64,000 nucleotides of DNA from Chromatiaceae bacterium (GCA_024235175.1 JACKMX010000004.1:558001-622000), one strand, 5' to 3'; numbered from the stretch's first letter, positions 1 through 9,344 are shown. Numbers and translations are program-made. Notes: generated from the letters alone by a model not told the origin.

Positions 1-296
1 ACATCCATATCCCCTTTCGCAAGCCACAGCGAAACAGCAAGGTGATGATGATCGATTAAATAATAGTTACCGTCATTTCCTATGATAATCGGTATGGTTC
101 GCTGCAGCAGGTAATCTTCAAGTTTTTTCCCGCTCTTTTCCGCAATTTTTTTTGTCTTGGTGTTTACCTCGTCCATTCCCACGGCATTCTGCGTAGGTTT
201 AAGTTGACTGAGTTTTAATCTTGCATAGGTACCCGGGGCGGTGTTTTTATCGCATTTGGGCAGAAAGTCGAAAACGTCATTTGTTTTTTTGGACAT
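1..296 (-). CDS. ParB-like nuclease family protein (ParBc_2), partial
   Basis: Reading the minus strand from the ATG at 296 gives an open frame of 98 codons that runs off the left edge, so the C-terminus is missing. It starts MSKKTNDVFDF. Further in are a KLSQLKPTQNAVG segment and an IPIIIG...YYLIDHHHLA segment. The ParB-like fold of the ParBc_2 family typically has such an 'I(D)HHH' stretch after a short strand, which is the basis of the call. Family members are not classical partition proteins and mostly have unknown roles. Nothing here indicates plasmid partitioning. No partner gene is visible because the window starts inside it. Confidence 0.6.
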   Translation of the reverse strand, partial: MSKKTNDVFDFLPKCDKNTAPGTYARLKLSQLKPTQNAVGMDEVNTKTKKIAEKSGKKLEDYLLQRTIPIIIGNDGNYYLIDHHHLAVSLWLAKGDMD

Positions 297-439
297 ATTT
301 TCAGCGCCTTTACCATGTCAGATTGAATTGAACTTATTGCTGATTGACTGCAAAATCTACAAACTGCAGAAAGCATAGCCTATACTGGCAGAAAATAATC
401 ATTCTGTTCTTACGGTTGTACGATTTTGGGGAGAGATGA

Positions 440-1006
440 ATGCGCACAATTAGAAATCTACTGGCTATCGTTGGCTTGGCGACAGTTCTGTTAGCCGGTT
501 ATCTGTTGTACGCAACACGGGATTTCGATCCAGGCGCCTTTACTGTTTATCGTGACTTTGGAACCAAATTGCTGGAAACCGGCGATCTTGCCGGCTCTTT
601 CGTCTGGGCTGTACCCGTGGCCGAGGGTGTGAGTGTGCAGGACGTCAAGGACTCCATGAAGAGTCTTGCGGTGGATAGAAACTTTCTGTTCGTCAGCGAG
701 TCGCCCTTCTACAAACAGGCTGCCGCGGTAACTGGAGAGGAGTTCCGGCATGTCTCTTTCATGCAGTTTTGTGATGTTCGGGTAGGCATTGAGATGCTGG
801 AACACAATGATGCTTACTCAGCTTTTATGCCCTGCGGAATCAGCGTGGTGGAGAACAAGCAGGGTAAACTTTGGTTATATGCGATGAACATGGACTTTCT
901 CATCCATGGCGCGAAAGAGTTGCCACCGGAACTCAAGCAAAAAGCGTTGCGCGTCCGGAAGACCATGCGGGAAATCATGAAGGGTGCCGCGGCCGGAGAG
1001 TTCTGA
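440..1006 (+). CDS. DUF302 family protein with N-terminal membrane anchor
   Basis: 188 residues. Residues 5-25 are hydrophobic with little after them that looks like a cleavage site, so it is probably a signal anchor placing the rest in the periplasm. The body (about 55-165) matches the DUF302 pattern, with SVQDVKDSMKSLAVDRNF, then a central FMQFCDVRVGIEML and an AFMPCGISVVE stretch. Two Cys residues sit in the core. DUF302 proteins are frequent in sulfur-oxidising and other chemolithotrophic bacteria, but their biochemical role is not settled. The start is preceded by GGGGAGAG. The gene stands alone, with the PII-like gene about 190 bp downstream. Confidence 0.75.
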   Translation: MRTIRNLLAIVGLATVLLAGYLLYATRDFDPGAFTVYRDFGTKLLETGDLAGSFVWAVPVAEGVSVQDVKDSMKSLAVDRNFLFVSESPFYKQAAAVTGEEFRHVSFMQFCDVRVGIEMLEHNDAYSAFMPCGISVVENKQGKLWLYAMNMDFLIHGAKELPPELKQKALRVRKTMREIMKGAAAGEF

Positions 1007-1194
1007 CACTTGAACCGGGGGACGCTTGCCCTGCATGAAAACCTCTTCTATTTGTACATCTCCGAATCGCTTCAAAACCAGCATGCAGCCGGAACTCGTT
1101 CGTTCAATCAGATTGAGGAGTGCCTGACAACTGTGCCCAATAGTCTCTTTTTTATCGGGCAGCTTTCAAAGTTCGGGATATACGGGTAAACAAT

Positions 1195-1542
1195 ATGAGA
1201 TTCAAACTGATTATCGCCATGGCGGAGGAGCAGTGGACCAATGCACTTATGGATGCCGCCCGTGACGCCGGTGCAAAGGGATCAACCATTATACGAAGCG
1301 CCAAGGGAAAGGGTGTCGAGGCAACCAAAACCTTCCTCGGACTATCGTTGGAACACGCCATCGATATCATTCTGCTGCTCGTTGAGGAGCATCAAAGCCG
1401 CTTCATACTGGAGGCCCTGGAAAAAGCGGGTAATATGAAGGAGAAGGGAACCGGCATCGCATTTCAGGCTGACGTCGAAGACGCCGTTGGCGTATCGCAT
1501 CAGATACGCGAGCTGGTTACCATGGTGGAGGAGCAGATATAG
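1195..1542 (+). CDS. Divergent P-II family signalling protein
   Basis: 115 residues, the length of a PII protein. The order beta-alpha-beta, an extended loop, beta-alpha-beta is readable: FKLIIAMAEEQWTNALMDAA at the N-terminus, a GKGVEATKTFLG loop where the T-loop should be, then HAIDIILLLVEEHQSRFILEAL. The KGTGIAF stretch corresponds to the GDGKIF B-loop. The usual T-loop tyrosine that is uridylylated in GlnB/GlnK is absent and the loop is short, so this is not a canonical nitrogen PII. No ammonium transporter or carbonic anhydrase is adjacent to suggest a partner. The ligand and partner are unknown. Confidence 0.7.
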   Translation: MRFKLIIAMAEEQWTNALMDAARDAGAKGSTIIRSAKGKGVEATKTFLGLSLEHAIDIILLLVEEHQSRFILEALEKAGNMKEKGTGIAFQADVEDAVGVSHQIRELVTMVEEQI

Positions 1543-1580
1543 TCAAATGCACAAATTGGCTGAAGTTGAGCCAACAACCG

Positions 1581-2234
1581 CTATCCCCTGTCCGGCCCCT
1601 CAAGCCATTTGATTTTTTCCTCCAATTCGGACACCCGAAGCTCCAGCGCGGTCAGCCGGTCATTTTCTTCCACGGTTGACTCCCGTGCAAAATTACGCGA
1701 AGGCTCCACAACTGCCGGCAATTCCACCTCTCCACACAACAGATGCGAGTAACGTTCCTCTCTGCGGCCCTCCGCTTTGGGAAAACAAACAGCAAGGGCC
1801 GGTTCGCGCTCAATGAACTCCTCCAAAATGGACATTATCTCATCTGCACCGGAAAAATCGGCCATACGTGCCGTACGCGTCTGAATCTCATTCAGCGTCT
1901 GTGGAAGTCGCAGCATAAGCACGGTCAGAACTGCCTGTTGTTTACGGTCCAGCTTAAAATTGCTGCGGGCCTTATGCGCGATACGAAGCGCGCGCTCGCC
2001 ATACTCCACAAACAGTAGTCCTCTGTCCGCCAGCTTGTTGACGACATTTCCAACCTGCCCCTCTGTCATCGCCATCACAGGCTCACGATTCGACTTCTGG
2101 TTGCATGCCAGCAGTAAGGAGTTGATGGTGAGCGGATAGTTGTTCGGCGTCGTCAGCTCTTTTTCCATCAGTGACGCGATTATGCGCGCCTCCTCTGCAG
2201 AGAGCAGCTGCGTGTTGCGATCCTCGGTTTCCAT
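1581..2234 (-). CDS. yceH: YceH family protein (DUF480)
   Basis: 217 residues. It begins with LLSAEEARIIASLMEKELTTPNNYPLTINSL, very close to the N-terminal winged-helix signature of YceH/DUF480 proteins. A second winged-helix-like segment follows, with KQQAVLTVLMLRLPQTLNEIQTRT. The C-terminus (about 190-213) is a short coiled coil, LTALELRVSELEEKIKWLE, also typical. The family is widespread in Gammaproteobacteria and its function is not established. It is transcribed alone, with a 600-bp gene-poor stretch upstream. Confidence 0.9.
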   Translation of the reverse strand: METEDRNTQLLSAEEARIIASLMEKELTTPNNYPLTINSLLLACNQKSNREPVMAMTEGQVGNVVNKLADRGLLFVEYGERALRIAHKARSNFKLDRKQQAVLTVLMLRLPQTLNEIQTRTARMADFSGADEIMSILEEFIEREPALAVCFPKAEGRREERYSHLLCGEVELPAVVEPSRNFARESTVEENDRLTALELRVSELEEKIKWLEGPDRG

Positions 2235-2842
2235 TTACTGCATCCCACCCGTTTTTCCGGCGATTGTTAAATAGGCGATTGGTCCCATCACTCAGCTACA
2301 GATTCCCACCAGGGCTTGGGAGCAGGTTGGCGATACAGTCGCCGGTATGAAAGCCGTCGTCGAGCGTACGCCGCACACGGATCCGCAACTGCCGCGTAAG
2401 GCAGGAGCCGATAGCGGCCAAGGACGTATTTACCGCGTGTCCCGACAACTCATACCCAAACCCGGGCGACCGGCTGAGGAAGCGTGCTGATCACCTTTGA
2501 ATATGGAAGAGTATAGATGGAACATCGGTAAATTGCCTTCAGGGTTTGGCTGATATGAAACCCCAACGCACACCGCGAGCGGGTCAACGCCCCTGAAACT
2601 GCTTGATCAGCCGGTTTTGCCTGGCAGGCTTGGAATCCGGGTGATATATTTGTTTGTGCAAACCCGGATGTTCCATGGAAACCCAACTCCAGGACCGCCA
2701 ATGCCCGCCCCATACCAGGCAAAGCAAGCTTTAATTCATCAAGGCTACAAGCCCAACTGCCGTGCTCTTACGACCTTGGTGATTTCTCGATATGACAGGT
2801 CAAAGCAGTCGTTCAGGATAAAACCTCTCTCAGGCGCAGCCG
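2235..2842. other. Gene-poor interval with possible gene remnant
   Basis: About 600 bp with no convincing complete gene. A plus-strand frame runs open from about 2275 to a stop near 2488 and has an ATG at 2347, but its product resembles nothing I recognise. It may be a gene fragment. Around 2633-2672 the arms AATCCGGGT and AACCCGGAT flank an AT-rich loop, a possible hairpin. The last 100 bp before 2843 should contain the promoter of the AarF-like gene, but no clear -35/-10 pair stands out. Confidence 0.4.
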
Positions 2843-4330
2843 ATGACTTCCCGCGATATCAGTGAATTGCTGGAGTCTCTCGATATCGGACAGATCCTGC
2901 CGGAAGAGTATGCCGCATACAGGCCGCTGTTGATTGACGGCGTCTGTTTTTTCCTTGAACGATTACCTGAGCGCCGCCTGGCGGAGATACTTTTCGAACA
3001 GTATGGTCTCGATTCGGAAACCAGCTTTTCCGACAGGGTTCTCAATCTGCTCCATCAGTGCCCCACACTGCACAAGCTGGGCCAGATCGTCGCCCGCGAC
3101 CGCAGGCTTTCGATAGATTTACGGCGCAGCCTGCAGCATCTGGAGTCCATGCCATCCGGTAACGCATTCGAAAAAATACCGGACGATGTAAAACAAAAAC
3201 TGTGGAGTATCCCGGGTATCAAGGTGGAGAATCAGTCTCTGGCGGAAGCCAGCGTAGCGGTGATTTTACCATTTACCTGGATGGAGGGTGGTCCGGAAAA
3301 TATTCAACGGGGTGTATTCAAGCTACTCAAGACCGGGATTACCGAGCGACTCCATGAAGAGCTGGATATCTGGGGGAAGCTGGGTGTTTTTCTCGAAGAA
3401 CGTTGCGGCGACCATGGCCTGCCGCCGCTGGACTACCGGGAGACACTTGAAAACATGTGCCGCCTGTTAAGACAGGAGGTCTGCTTCGAGCGTGAACAGC
3501 ACAATCTTGAGGAGGCTGCCGCGCTTTACCATGATGAACCGGACATCATTATTCCCAGGCTGCTCCCTTTCTGCTCAGATCAGGTCACCGCTATGGAGCG
3601 TATCTACGGCGGCAAGATCACCGACACCATGCTGTCGCTGCGCGAATGCAGACGGCTGGCAGACAGGCTTATCGACGCCATGATCTCAATACCGTTCTGG
3701 AACCCGGCTCCGGAAACCCTCTATCATGCCGATCCCCATGCCGGTAATCTGTTCTGCAGCGACGATCGGAGACTGGCGATACTTGACTGGACGCTCGCAG
3801 GCCGTCTGAACAAGGAGCATCGTGTCAGCCTAATGCAGATATCTGTTGGAGGAATGTTTCATAATGAAGCGGAGGTCTGCCGGGCCGTGGAAAATCTTGG
3901 CCGGACGCAACCAGACGAATCGCGCCTGCGCTGCGCTGTTTCAGCCGCAATGAGAGAGGTCAGGCAAGGCCGGTTTCCCGGCTTTAACTGGTCTCAGCGT
4001 TTGTTGGATAACATCGCACTCTCCAACATCATGGGCTTTCCCGAGAACCTTGTGCTGTTTCGCAAGGCACTGTTGACGCTTACCTCTGTGATAGAGGATG
4101 TGGCGGAAAACAGCTCGGTGGATCAGGTTCTGCTTGCGTCCGGGCTGCGCAGATTCTGCGGTGAAGCTCCAGCGCGGTTCCTGGCCAATCCCGGCTCGCG
4201 CGCTTTCGGAACCCACCTCTCCAATATTGATCTGCTGAGTCATTTTGGCACCTATCCCAATACCGCCACTGCTTACTGGCTGGGCGTCTGGCAGGACTGC
4301 CTGGAGTCATTCAGAGGCCATTCCGGCTGA
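2843..4330 (+). CDS. AarF/ABC1/UbiB kinase-like family protein
   Basis: 495 residues. The CPTLHKLGQIVARD segment (about 72-85) resembles the KxGQ motif of ABC1 kinases, though with changes. The nucleotide-binding part contains GGPENIQRGVFKLLKTG and an ERLHEELDIWGKL helix. YHADPHAGNLF matches the family HADPHxGN catalytic loop, and LAILDWTLAG replaces the usual LLDFG/LLDWG metal-binding motif. The family acts on coenzyme Q biosynthesis (UbiB) or other lipid-linked processes. The N-terminal region is unlike UbiB and no C-terminal membrane helices are seen, so this is a divergent paralogue and not the ubiquinone gene itself. The last 24 bp overlap the convergent hydrolase gene. Confidence 0.75.
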   Translation: MTSRDISELLESLDIGQILPEEYAAYRPLLIDGVCFFLERLPERRLAEILFEQYGLDSETSFSDRVLNLLHQCPTLHKLGQIVARDRRLSIDLRRSLQHLESMPSGNAFEKIPDDVKQKLWSIPGIKVENQSLAEASVAVILPFTWMEGGPENIQRGVFKLLKTGITERLHEELDIWGKLGVFLEERCGDHGLPPLDYRETLENMCRLLRQEVCFEREQHNLEEAAALYHDEPDIIIPRLLPFCSDQVTAMERIYGGKITDTMLSLRECRRLADRLIDAMISIPFWNPAPETLYHADPHAGNLFCSDDRRLAILDWTLAGRLNKEHRVSLMQISVGGMFHNEAEVCRAVENLGRTQPDESRLRCAVSAAMREVRQGRFPGFNWSQRLLDNIALSNIMGFPENLVLFRKALLTLTSVIEDVAENSSVDQVLLASGLRRFCGEAPARFLANPGSRAFGTHLSNIDLLSHFGTYPNTATAYWLGVWQDCLESFRGHSG

Positions 4331-5239
4331 CTCGGACAAGCTAAGCAGAAAATCTCCTGCTGCGGCAAATGCCATTCTCGATGAGCGCAGCCATCTGAAA
4401 AAAAGAAAACCGTGATCTGCGCGATATGCGCGGGAAAAAAGGAGCTTTTTACAAACGACGCCGCTCTTTTCCAGGGTTTCTGCGAAAGCGAGTGACTGAG
4501 CATACAACCCGTCCCTCTCCCCGGCACAAAGAAATACTGGTGGAAACCGGGACGAAACATGCCGGATCGGGGAAGCTACCTGTGAGTTCAATACATAGGC
4601 ATCCATGCCGCTTCCAAGAAAACTTTTTGCATATAGCCTGATAAACGGAAAGTGCGCGTCCAGCACCGCATCGAAATCGTATACGCCGTAAAAAAGCAGT
4701 AAACCCTTGAGCGGCATCCGGGCTTTTGCACTGTCTATGCCCACCTGCTTAAACAGCATTCGCTTTTGCAGTGCACAGGCATACCACGAAGCTATCTGGG
4801 CGCCTGCGGAATCCCCTGCCAGAACGATACTCGAGCTATCGCCACCGTAGCCTGCCAGATTACGCTCAATCCAATCGATGGCATGGGCGGCATCCTGCAG
4901 CGCTGCAGGAAACCGGCTGCCTGGTGCCAGCCGGTAATTTACATTGAAGACGAGATAACTGTTTTGCGCAAGCGTTGCGGCTATTCCGTCATAGATTCGT
5001 TTATCGGCACTGATCCATCCCCCTCCGTGAAAGTAGACCAGCACCGGAAGTGACCTCTGTTTAGCCGACTGCGGTCTTAAGATGTCCAGGCGCTGCTCCG
5101 GCCCAGGCCCATAGGAGATGTCACGAGACAGATCCACATCCCTGAGGCAGCCAAAATTCAGAATGGCGCCTCCCAACCGCCCCCAAAAATTGAAGAATGT
5201 TTTAACTGCCCAAGCCTTTGCATTCAGTATCGAAATCAT
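4307..5239 (-). CDS. Alpha/beta hydrolase, HSL/lipase-esterase family
   Basis: 310 residues. The oxyanion motif VYFHGGGWISADKRIY and the nucleophile elbow GDSAGAQIA (catalytic Ser) are those of hormone-sensitive-lipase-like carboxylesterases. The C-terminal YRADHGFLFF carries the likely catalytic His, and AGERDGLY is near the expected acid position. The N-terminus (VKTFFNFWGRLGG) has no cleavable signal peptide. The substrate is probably a short-chain ester but cannot be read from sequence. The 3' end overlaps the convergent AarF-like gene by 24 bp. Confidence 0.85.
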   Translation of the reverse strand: MISILNAKAWAVKTFFNFWGRLGGAILNFGCLRDVDLSRDISYGPGPEQRLDILRPQSAKQRSLPVLVYFHGGGWISADKRIYDGIAATLAQNSYLVFNVNYRLAPGSRFPAALQDAAHAIDWIERNLAGYGGDSSSIVLAGDSAGAQIASWYACALQKRMLFKQVGIDSAKARMPLKGLLLFYGVYDFDAVLDAHFPFIRLYAKSFLGSGMDAYVLNSQVASPIRHVSSRFPPVFLCAGERDGLYAQSLAFAETLEKSGVVCKKLLFSRAYRADHGFLFFRWLRSSRMAFAAAGDFLLSLSESAGMASE

Positions 5240-5505
5240 AGTCGGTATCCTGCTTTATTAACTCTCCCCCTTGCCTGGGGGGCTTCGCCGGGAAACCCAC
5301 CATACAGGACAGCCTCACTCCGTTTTCAAGAGAACGTATAAAAAAGCCGCAGCCGGAGTCTGAAAAGCGGGAAGGGGTATAACTGCATTAAACTTGTTGG
5401 TAAATCAGTCGTTAATATACACAGTAATTTTCTGCTTCCCCAACTCTTCTTGAGTAGGCTCGACGCATCAAAAACTTCAATTTTACTACACTTGGTTATT
5501 CGCAT

Positions 5506-6420
5506 ATGCTGGCCGCCAACAAACTAGCTGAAATCATCGATCCAATGGGCCCTCCCGCAAAACAGTACCTGTTCAAGATGGGAAACTACGGTTTTCGACT
5601 CTACGATCATGGCAGAGACGAAGAGGCTGTGTGCAAACTTTGCTGGAACAACGCACTACCCGGCGGCAGACCCTTTCCGCTGATTCCCGAAGCAGGCGCC
5701 GTCAGCTTCGGCAGAATCGTTACCGGAGCATTCGCCCAGTACGCCGGCGAATACTTCTATGTGGTTGATGATTTGTCGAACAAAGAGTTGGTTGGCTATC
5801 TGACCGGAGCGGAAGGCGGTGCGGTACAGACCAAAAAAGGGGAAGTTCCCTGGATGCAGTTTCGCGACACCATCGCGGAACAGATCGCTGAAAAAGAGTT
5901 TGGAGAGCTCTCCTTCAAACTCTACCTGCCGATGCTTGGTTACCTGGAGGGCAGAAAATTTCTCTACACCTTAAGCCTCGGCGGCCGGGCCGTGCAGTTC
6001 CTGCTGCATGCGAAATTCAATAACTCAAAGGAGATGCCCAAGGCGCCTGCCTGCCCGGAGTATCACTTTCACGTAAAGCAGGGACATCGTGGACAGGGGA
6101 TAGGCAGCAAACTCATCGAACACTTCCTGAATCAATTTCCCAATAAAAAGAAGTACCGGAAAATCTGCGCCCAGGTAACCGTCTGCGCTGGTCACAAGTC
6201 ACTGGAGTACTATACAGGCCTGACCTGGGAGGGAAAGCAAGTCTGGAAGGTTTACGATAAGAGAGAGACCGCCATGTACAGTGCTTTGGAGAAGAAAACC
6301 TGGGGCTTGGGGCCGATAGTGGAAAACGTGAGTCTTGTTGCAGACAAGAAACGCTTGTTGGCTTACCTCACAAAAACCAAATCTGCCGTGCTGACAGAAG
6401 CGGTGGCCAACTCCATTTAG
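5506..6420 (+). CDS. GNAT family N-acetyltransferase
   Basis: 304 residues. The acetyl-CoA binding motif is readable in the C-terminal half as VKQGHRGQGIGSKLIEHFL (R/Q-x-x-G-x-G/A), followed by CAQVTVCAGHKSLEYYTGLTW, typical of GNAT strands beta-5 to beta-6 with the Tyr. The N-terminal half (about 25-110) looks like the first strands of the same fold with a long insertion between them. The start used has no clear Shine-Dalgarno sequence. An ATG about 75 bp downstream is possible. The substrate is unknown and no co-transcribed gene gives a hint. Confidence 0.7.
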   Translation: MLAANKLAEIIDPMGPPAKQYLFKMGNYGFRLYDHGRDEEAVCKLCWNNALPGGRPFPLIPEAGAVSFGRIVTGAFAQYAGEYFYVVDDLSNKELVGYLTGAEGGAVQTKKGEVPWMQFRDTIAEQIAEKEFGELSFKLYLPMLGYLEGRKFLYTLSLGGRAVQFLLHAKFNNSKEMPKAPACPEYHFHVKQGHRGQGIGSKLIEHFLNQFPNKKKYRKICAQVTVCAGHKSLEYYTGLTWEGKQVWKVYDKRETAMYSALEKKTWGLGPIVENVSLVADKKRLLAYLTKTKSAVLTEAVANSI

Positions 6421-6551
6421 TCCGGCATCCGGAAACGACACCGGGTGGACAGAGATATCCCCTTGTCCGGTAATCGACAACCGGTTGCAGGCAATGGAAC
6501 TCTTTGTTCAGAACACCGGCGAAACAGGCCGCCAAAGTGCCAACCATCCGT

Positions 6552-6983
6552 TCACAGAAGGTTGCGGCTGCTTTTCCAGACATCCAGATTATGCGGGACG
6601 TACGTTGCCAGAAAATGCTCTTTCAGTTTGGAGATCTCCATGATTATGGTCAGCGGGAATCCGTCGCGGCCGCCACGATTATCAATAAGAAGACCGTCAA
6701 AGAAAGGAATTGCCAGCTCGGGAGCGTCCCAGAGTTCGGCTATCCGATTGCAGATACGCGGAAATTTTTCAGGTAACTGAAGCGGACGAACTTCCTCGGG
6801 CAGGCTGCTTATCAGGCTTTTCGCCTCCATGTTCAGCTCTTTATCCTCAGGCCATTCCAATGAAAATTTTACAGCAGGCAGGCCGTCCTGCAGCGGACCA
6901 CCGCCAATCGATTGAGTGTCAGTCAGTTTCTTTGTCATGCTTTTTTCACCCACCATGATGTCTATGGTGATAATCGGCAGCAT
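6552..6983 (-). CDS. Hypothetical protein
   Basis: 143 residues, not recognised. It is soluble and acidic in its middle part, with no signal peptide, membrane segment or Cys cluster. The segment VRPLQLPEKFPRICNRIAELWDAPELAIPFFDGLLIDNRGGRDGF is rich in prolines and aromatics and suggests a compact globular fold. Two starts are plausible: the ATG at 6983 with AAAGGT eight bases upstream, and the ATG at 6938 (MTKKL) after GGTGGGTG. Codon use is similar to that of its neighbours. It is a single gene between the convergent GNAT gene and the isoaspartyl peptidase gene. Confidence 0.55.
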   Translation of the reverse strand: MLPIITIDIMVGEKSMTKKLTDTQSIGGGPLQDGLPAVKFSLEWPEDKELNMEAKSLISSLPEEVRPLQLPEKFPRICNRIAELWDAPELAIPFFDGLLIDNRGGRDGFPLTIIMEISKLKEHFLATYVPHNLDVWKSSRNLL

Positions 6984-7270
6984 TGGGAATACCTTTAAAT
7001 TGAGTCACTGCCCTCCCCTGTTGCCCGCACTTTTCCGGTGCTGCGCTCAACGATCCGGAGGAGATTGAATAGCCGACCTGTGCCTGCAACTCCGGTCTGC
7101 TTCTCTCCGCAGGGCTCCTTTTCAGAATCGCAAGGAGTTGGATTATTGTGCCGGACCCTGTCAGTCAGGCCTCAGGAATCGTTGTAGAAATGGATTGATT
7201 GGCGGACCAATCGCTCTGCGTCATGCCGCGGACCGGCAGTGGCGGTGGGTCAGGTGAGTTAGGGCCTGTT

Positions 7271-8218
7271 TCAGAGCTGGCACACCGTTTCGCCACCCAG
7301 CTCAATCCAGCCATGTATCATCTTTTTGGTGGTAAATGCACTGGCGCAACGGCCCTGATTGTCGATCAGGATAAAGCCTCCTCTGCCTTTTACCTTGCGT
7401 AAAAGGTAATCGATCCCCTCGCGTGCGGCCGCCAGCCCATCCAGCGCCTTAAACTGAATGATATCCGAGAGAGTCTTGGCTAAAACCGTACGCATAAAAT
7501 CCTCTCCCACCCCACTGCAGGAGACTGCACAGGTTTCATTATCCGCGTACACACCGGCGCCCAGGATCGGCGAGTCCCCCACCCGGCCAAAGCTCTTATT
7601 GGCAATCCCTCCGGTAGAGGTTGCCGCCGCCAGACTGCCCAGCCGGTCCCGCGCCACCACCCCGACCGTTCCGTATTTCTCCTCACCGCCGCTTGCGGAA
7701 GTTTCGGCATCAACGCCAATAGACCCACCGTGCTGACCGGGGCGAGCCTGTTCCCACTCCGCCAACCGTTGGGGTGTCAGAAAATAACTATCCGGCATAA
7801 GTTCGAAATTCCAGCGGTCGGCAAAGCGTTGCGCACCGGCGCTGATAAGCAGTACGTGATCGCTCTCCGCCAGCACCACCCGGGCCAACTGAACGGGATT
7901 GGCTATATTGGTGATGCCGGCGACTGCGCCTGCTTTGAGGGTGGCACCGCACATGATCGCCGCATCCATTTCAACCTTGCCAGCCTCGTTGAGCACCGAA
8001 CCGGCCCCCGCATTGAAAACCGGGTCGTCCTCCAGCAGCGAGGTGCACTGCTCCACGGTCTCAAGAGCACTGCCACCGGACTGAAGTATACACCGGCCAT
8101 GTTCCAGTACACTGCGTATGCTCTCCAGACAACGAACCCTATCCTTGTCACTCTTCAGGTTACCGAAGTCACCGGCGCCACCATGAACCATTATTGAATA
8201 AGTGTCCAGATTATCCAT
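7271..8218 (-). CDS. iaaA: Isoaspartyl peptidase / plant-type L-asparaginase
   Basis: 315 residues, normal for this Ntn-hydrolase family. The N-terminal IMVHGGAGDF and NAGAGSVLNEAGKVEMDAAIM are family signatures. The autoproteolysis site and nucleophile lie in KYGTVGVVARD, making Thr184 the new N-terminal threonine after self-cleavage into alpha and beta chains. GRVGDSPILGAGVYAD is the substrate-pocket segment. The family hydrolyses beta-aspartyl dipeptides and asparagine. The ATP-grasp gene 16 bp upstream on the same strand suggests a two-gene operon in which a ligase makes, and this enzyme trims, a peptide or isopeptide product (inference). Confidence 0.9.
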   Translation of the reverse strand: MDNLDTYSIMVHGGAGDFGNLKSDKDRVRCLESIRSVLEHGRCILQSGGSALETVEQCTSLLEDDPVFNAGAGSVLNEAGKVEMDAAIMCGATLKAGAVAGITNIANPVQLARVVLAESDHVLLISAGAQRFADRWNFELMPDSYFLTPQRLAEWEQARPGQHGGSIGVDAETSASGGEEKYGTVGVVARDRLGSLAAATSTGGIANKSFGRVGDSPILGAGVYADNETCAVSCSGVGEDFMRTVLAKTLSDIIQFKALDGLAAAREGIDYLLRKVKGRGGFILIDNQGRCASAFTTKKMIHGWIELGGETVCQL

Positions 8219-8234
8219 GCTCCGCTGTATTGAA

Positions 8235-9344
8235 TTATTGCAGACGTTCGCGCAATGCCGCCTCCAACTGCTTCTGTTGGATCAGCGTACCTGCAAAGAG
8301 CACGCCAAGCCTTCCAATCAATATCGTGCCCCAGTTCACCAGGACAATACCGGAGCGATGCTCAGCTTTGTACTCGATACCTTCCAGGTCGATGTCGGAC
8401 AACTTATCGTAGTGGCCACTCAACTCCTTTGCAATCCATTGGGGGATCTGCAGACGGCGTGCGATCTTCGACGGATAGGATGCTGCGTTATAACGCGGAA
8501 CACATTCGATCAGAACAAACCGGAGACCATCTATCTCCTCAATTACCCCAACGTCAAAAGAGAAAACGTCGCGGATCCCTTTTCGCCAGAGCCATAGCGC
8601 AATCGGCTCGACCGAGCCCCAAGGTTCGCATCTGGCGGGAAATCGGCTGCTCTGGTGCGTGGATCCCGTCAACACATGCTGTGTTGCCAGCAGCCTCTCC
8701 ACCCCTTGATCAGTGGCCTCATACTGAAGATTCAGAAAAATATTGGCACAGACCTCCTCCTGTACCTGCAGTGGAACACCATCATCAAAGTAGGCCAAAG
8801 CCTTTATCAGTTCTGAGGCATTTTCACAACGGTGAATATCCTTGCCGCCTGCGGACACTGCAAGTTTCAGGTAGCAGGGATAGGGAAATTTATCTATACC
8901 GGCGAACCACTGCTTACCCCGGAAGCAGAGAGTGTAGGGAACATCCAGTCGCAAATGCGTTGCCAGCGCGACGAAATTATTTCTGTTGTTTATATGGGCA
9001 ACCACCTGTTGCCAGGTACGGTGACTGCGCACCCGGTTTTCCGATGGCCCGAAGAAAAATACAGATGCCTGAAGCTCGGGAAATTCTTCAAGCCTGTCGA
9101 GAGAGACGTCCCAGACCACATTTTTGGAGTGCGGCAATCCGACTCTGTCATAGTGACTGCTTATCGCCTCCCACTCCCTCTTGAGAAACGGATGTATCTG
9201 AATAATGTCATGCGGTTCGGACAGACCCAACGCCCGCCCCGAGTAGAGATGATTTCCCGCTACATCCTCACGGATACCAGAGGGAATATCGTGATTGAAG
9301 ATTTTCCGAACGTTGTGATGTTCGTATGAGTACTGAACGGCCAT
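8235..9344 (-). CDS. ATP-grasp family ligase of unassigned function
   Basis: 369 residues. ATP-grasp features are visible: CYLKLAVSAGGKDIHRC (phosphate-loop strand with the ATP-contacting Lys), PLQVQEEV (hinge acidic residues), and FSFDVGVIEE...FVLIECVPRYNAASYP, which matches the metal-binding E-x-N-P-R-x-N motif with Cys-Val in place of Asn. The N-terminal 120 residues resemble the pre-ATP-grasp domain of peptide-ligase-like proteins. No signal peptide is present. It is the first gene of a pair with iaaA. It is too short for cyanophycin synthetase and lacks the Mur-ligase half. The likely reaction is carboxylate-amine ligation, substrates unknown. Confidence 0.65.
   Translation of the reverse strand: MAVQYSYEHHNVRKIFNHDIPSGIREDVAGNHLYSGRALGLSEPHDIIQIHPFLKREWEAISSHYDRVGLPHSKNVVWDVSLDRLEEFPELQASVFFFGPSENRVRSHRTWQQVVAHINNRNNFVALATHLRLDVPYTLCFRGKQWFAGIDKFPYPCYLKLAVSAGGKDIHRCENASELIKALAYFDDGVPLQVQEEVCANIFLNLQYEATDQGVERLLATQHVLTGSTHQSSRFPARCEPWGSVEPIALWLWRKGIRDVFSFDVGVIEEIDGLRFVLIECVPRYNAASYPSKIARRLQIPQWIAKELSGHYDKLSDIDLEGIEYKAEHRSGIVLVNWGTILIGRLGVLFAGTLIQQKQLEAALRERLQ

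Noticed and set aside
8235..9344. Cyanophycin synthetase
   Set aside because: At 369 residues it lacks the Mur-ligase half and the usual length. Only the ATP-grasp resemblance and the neighbouring isoaspartyl peptidase suggested it.
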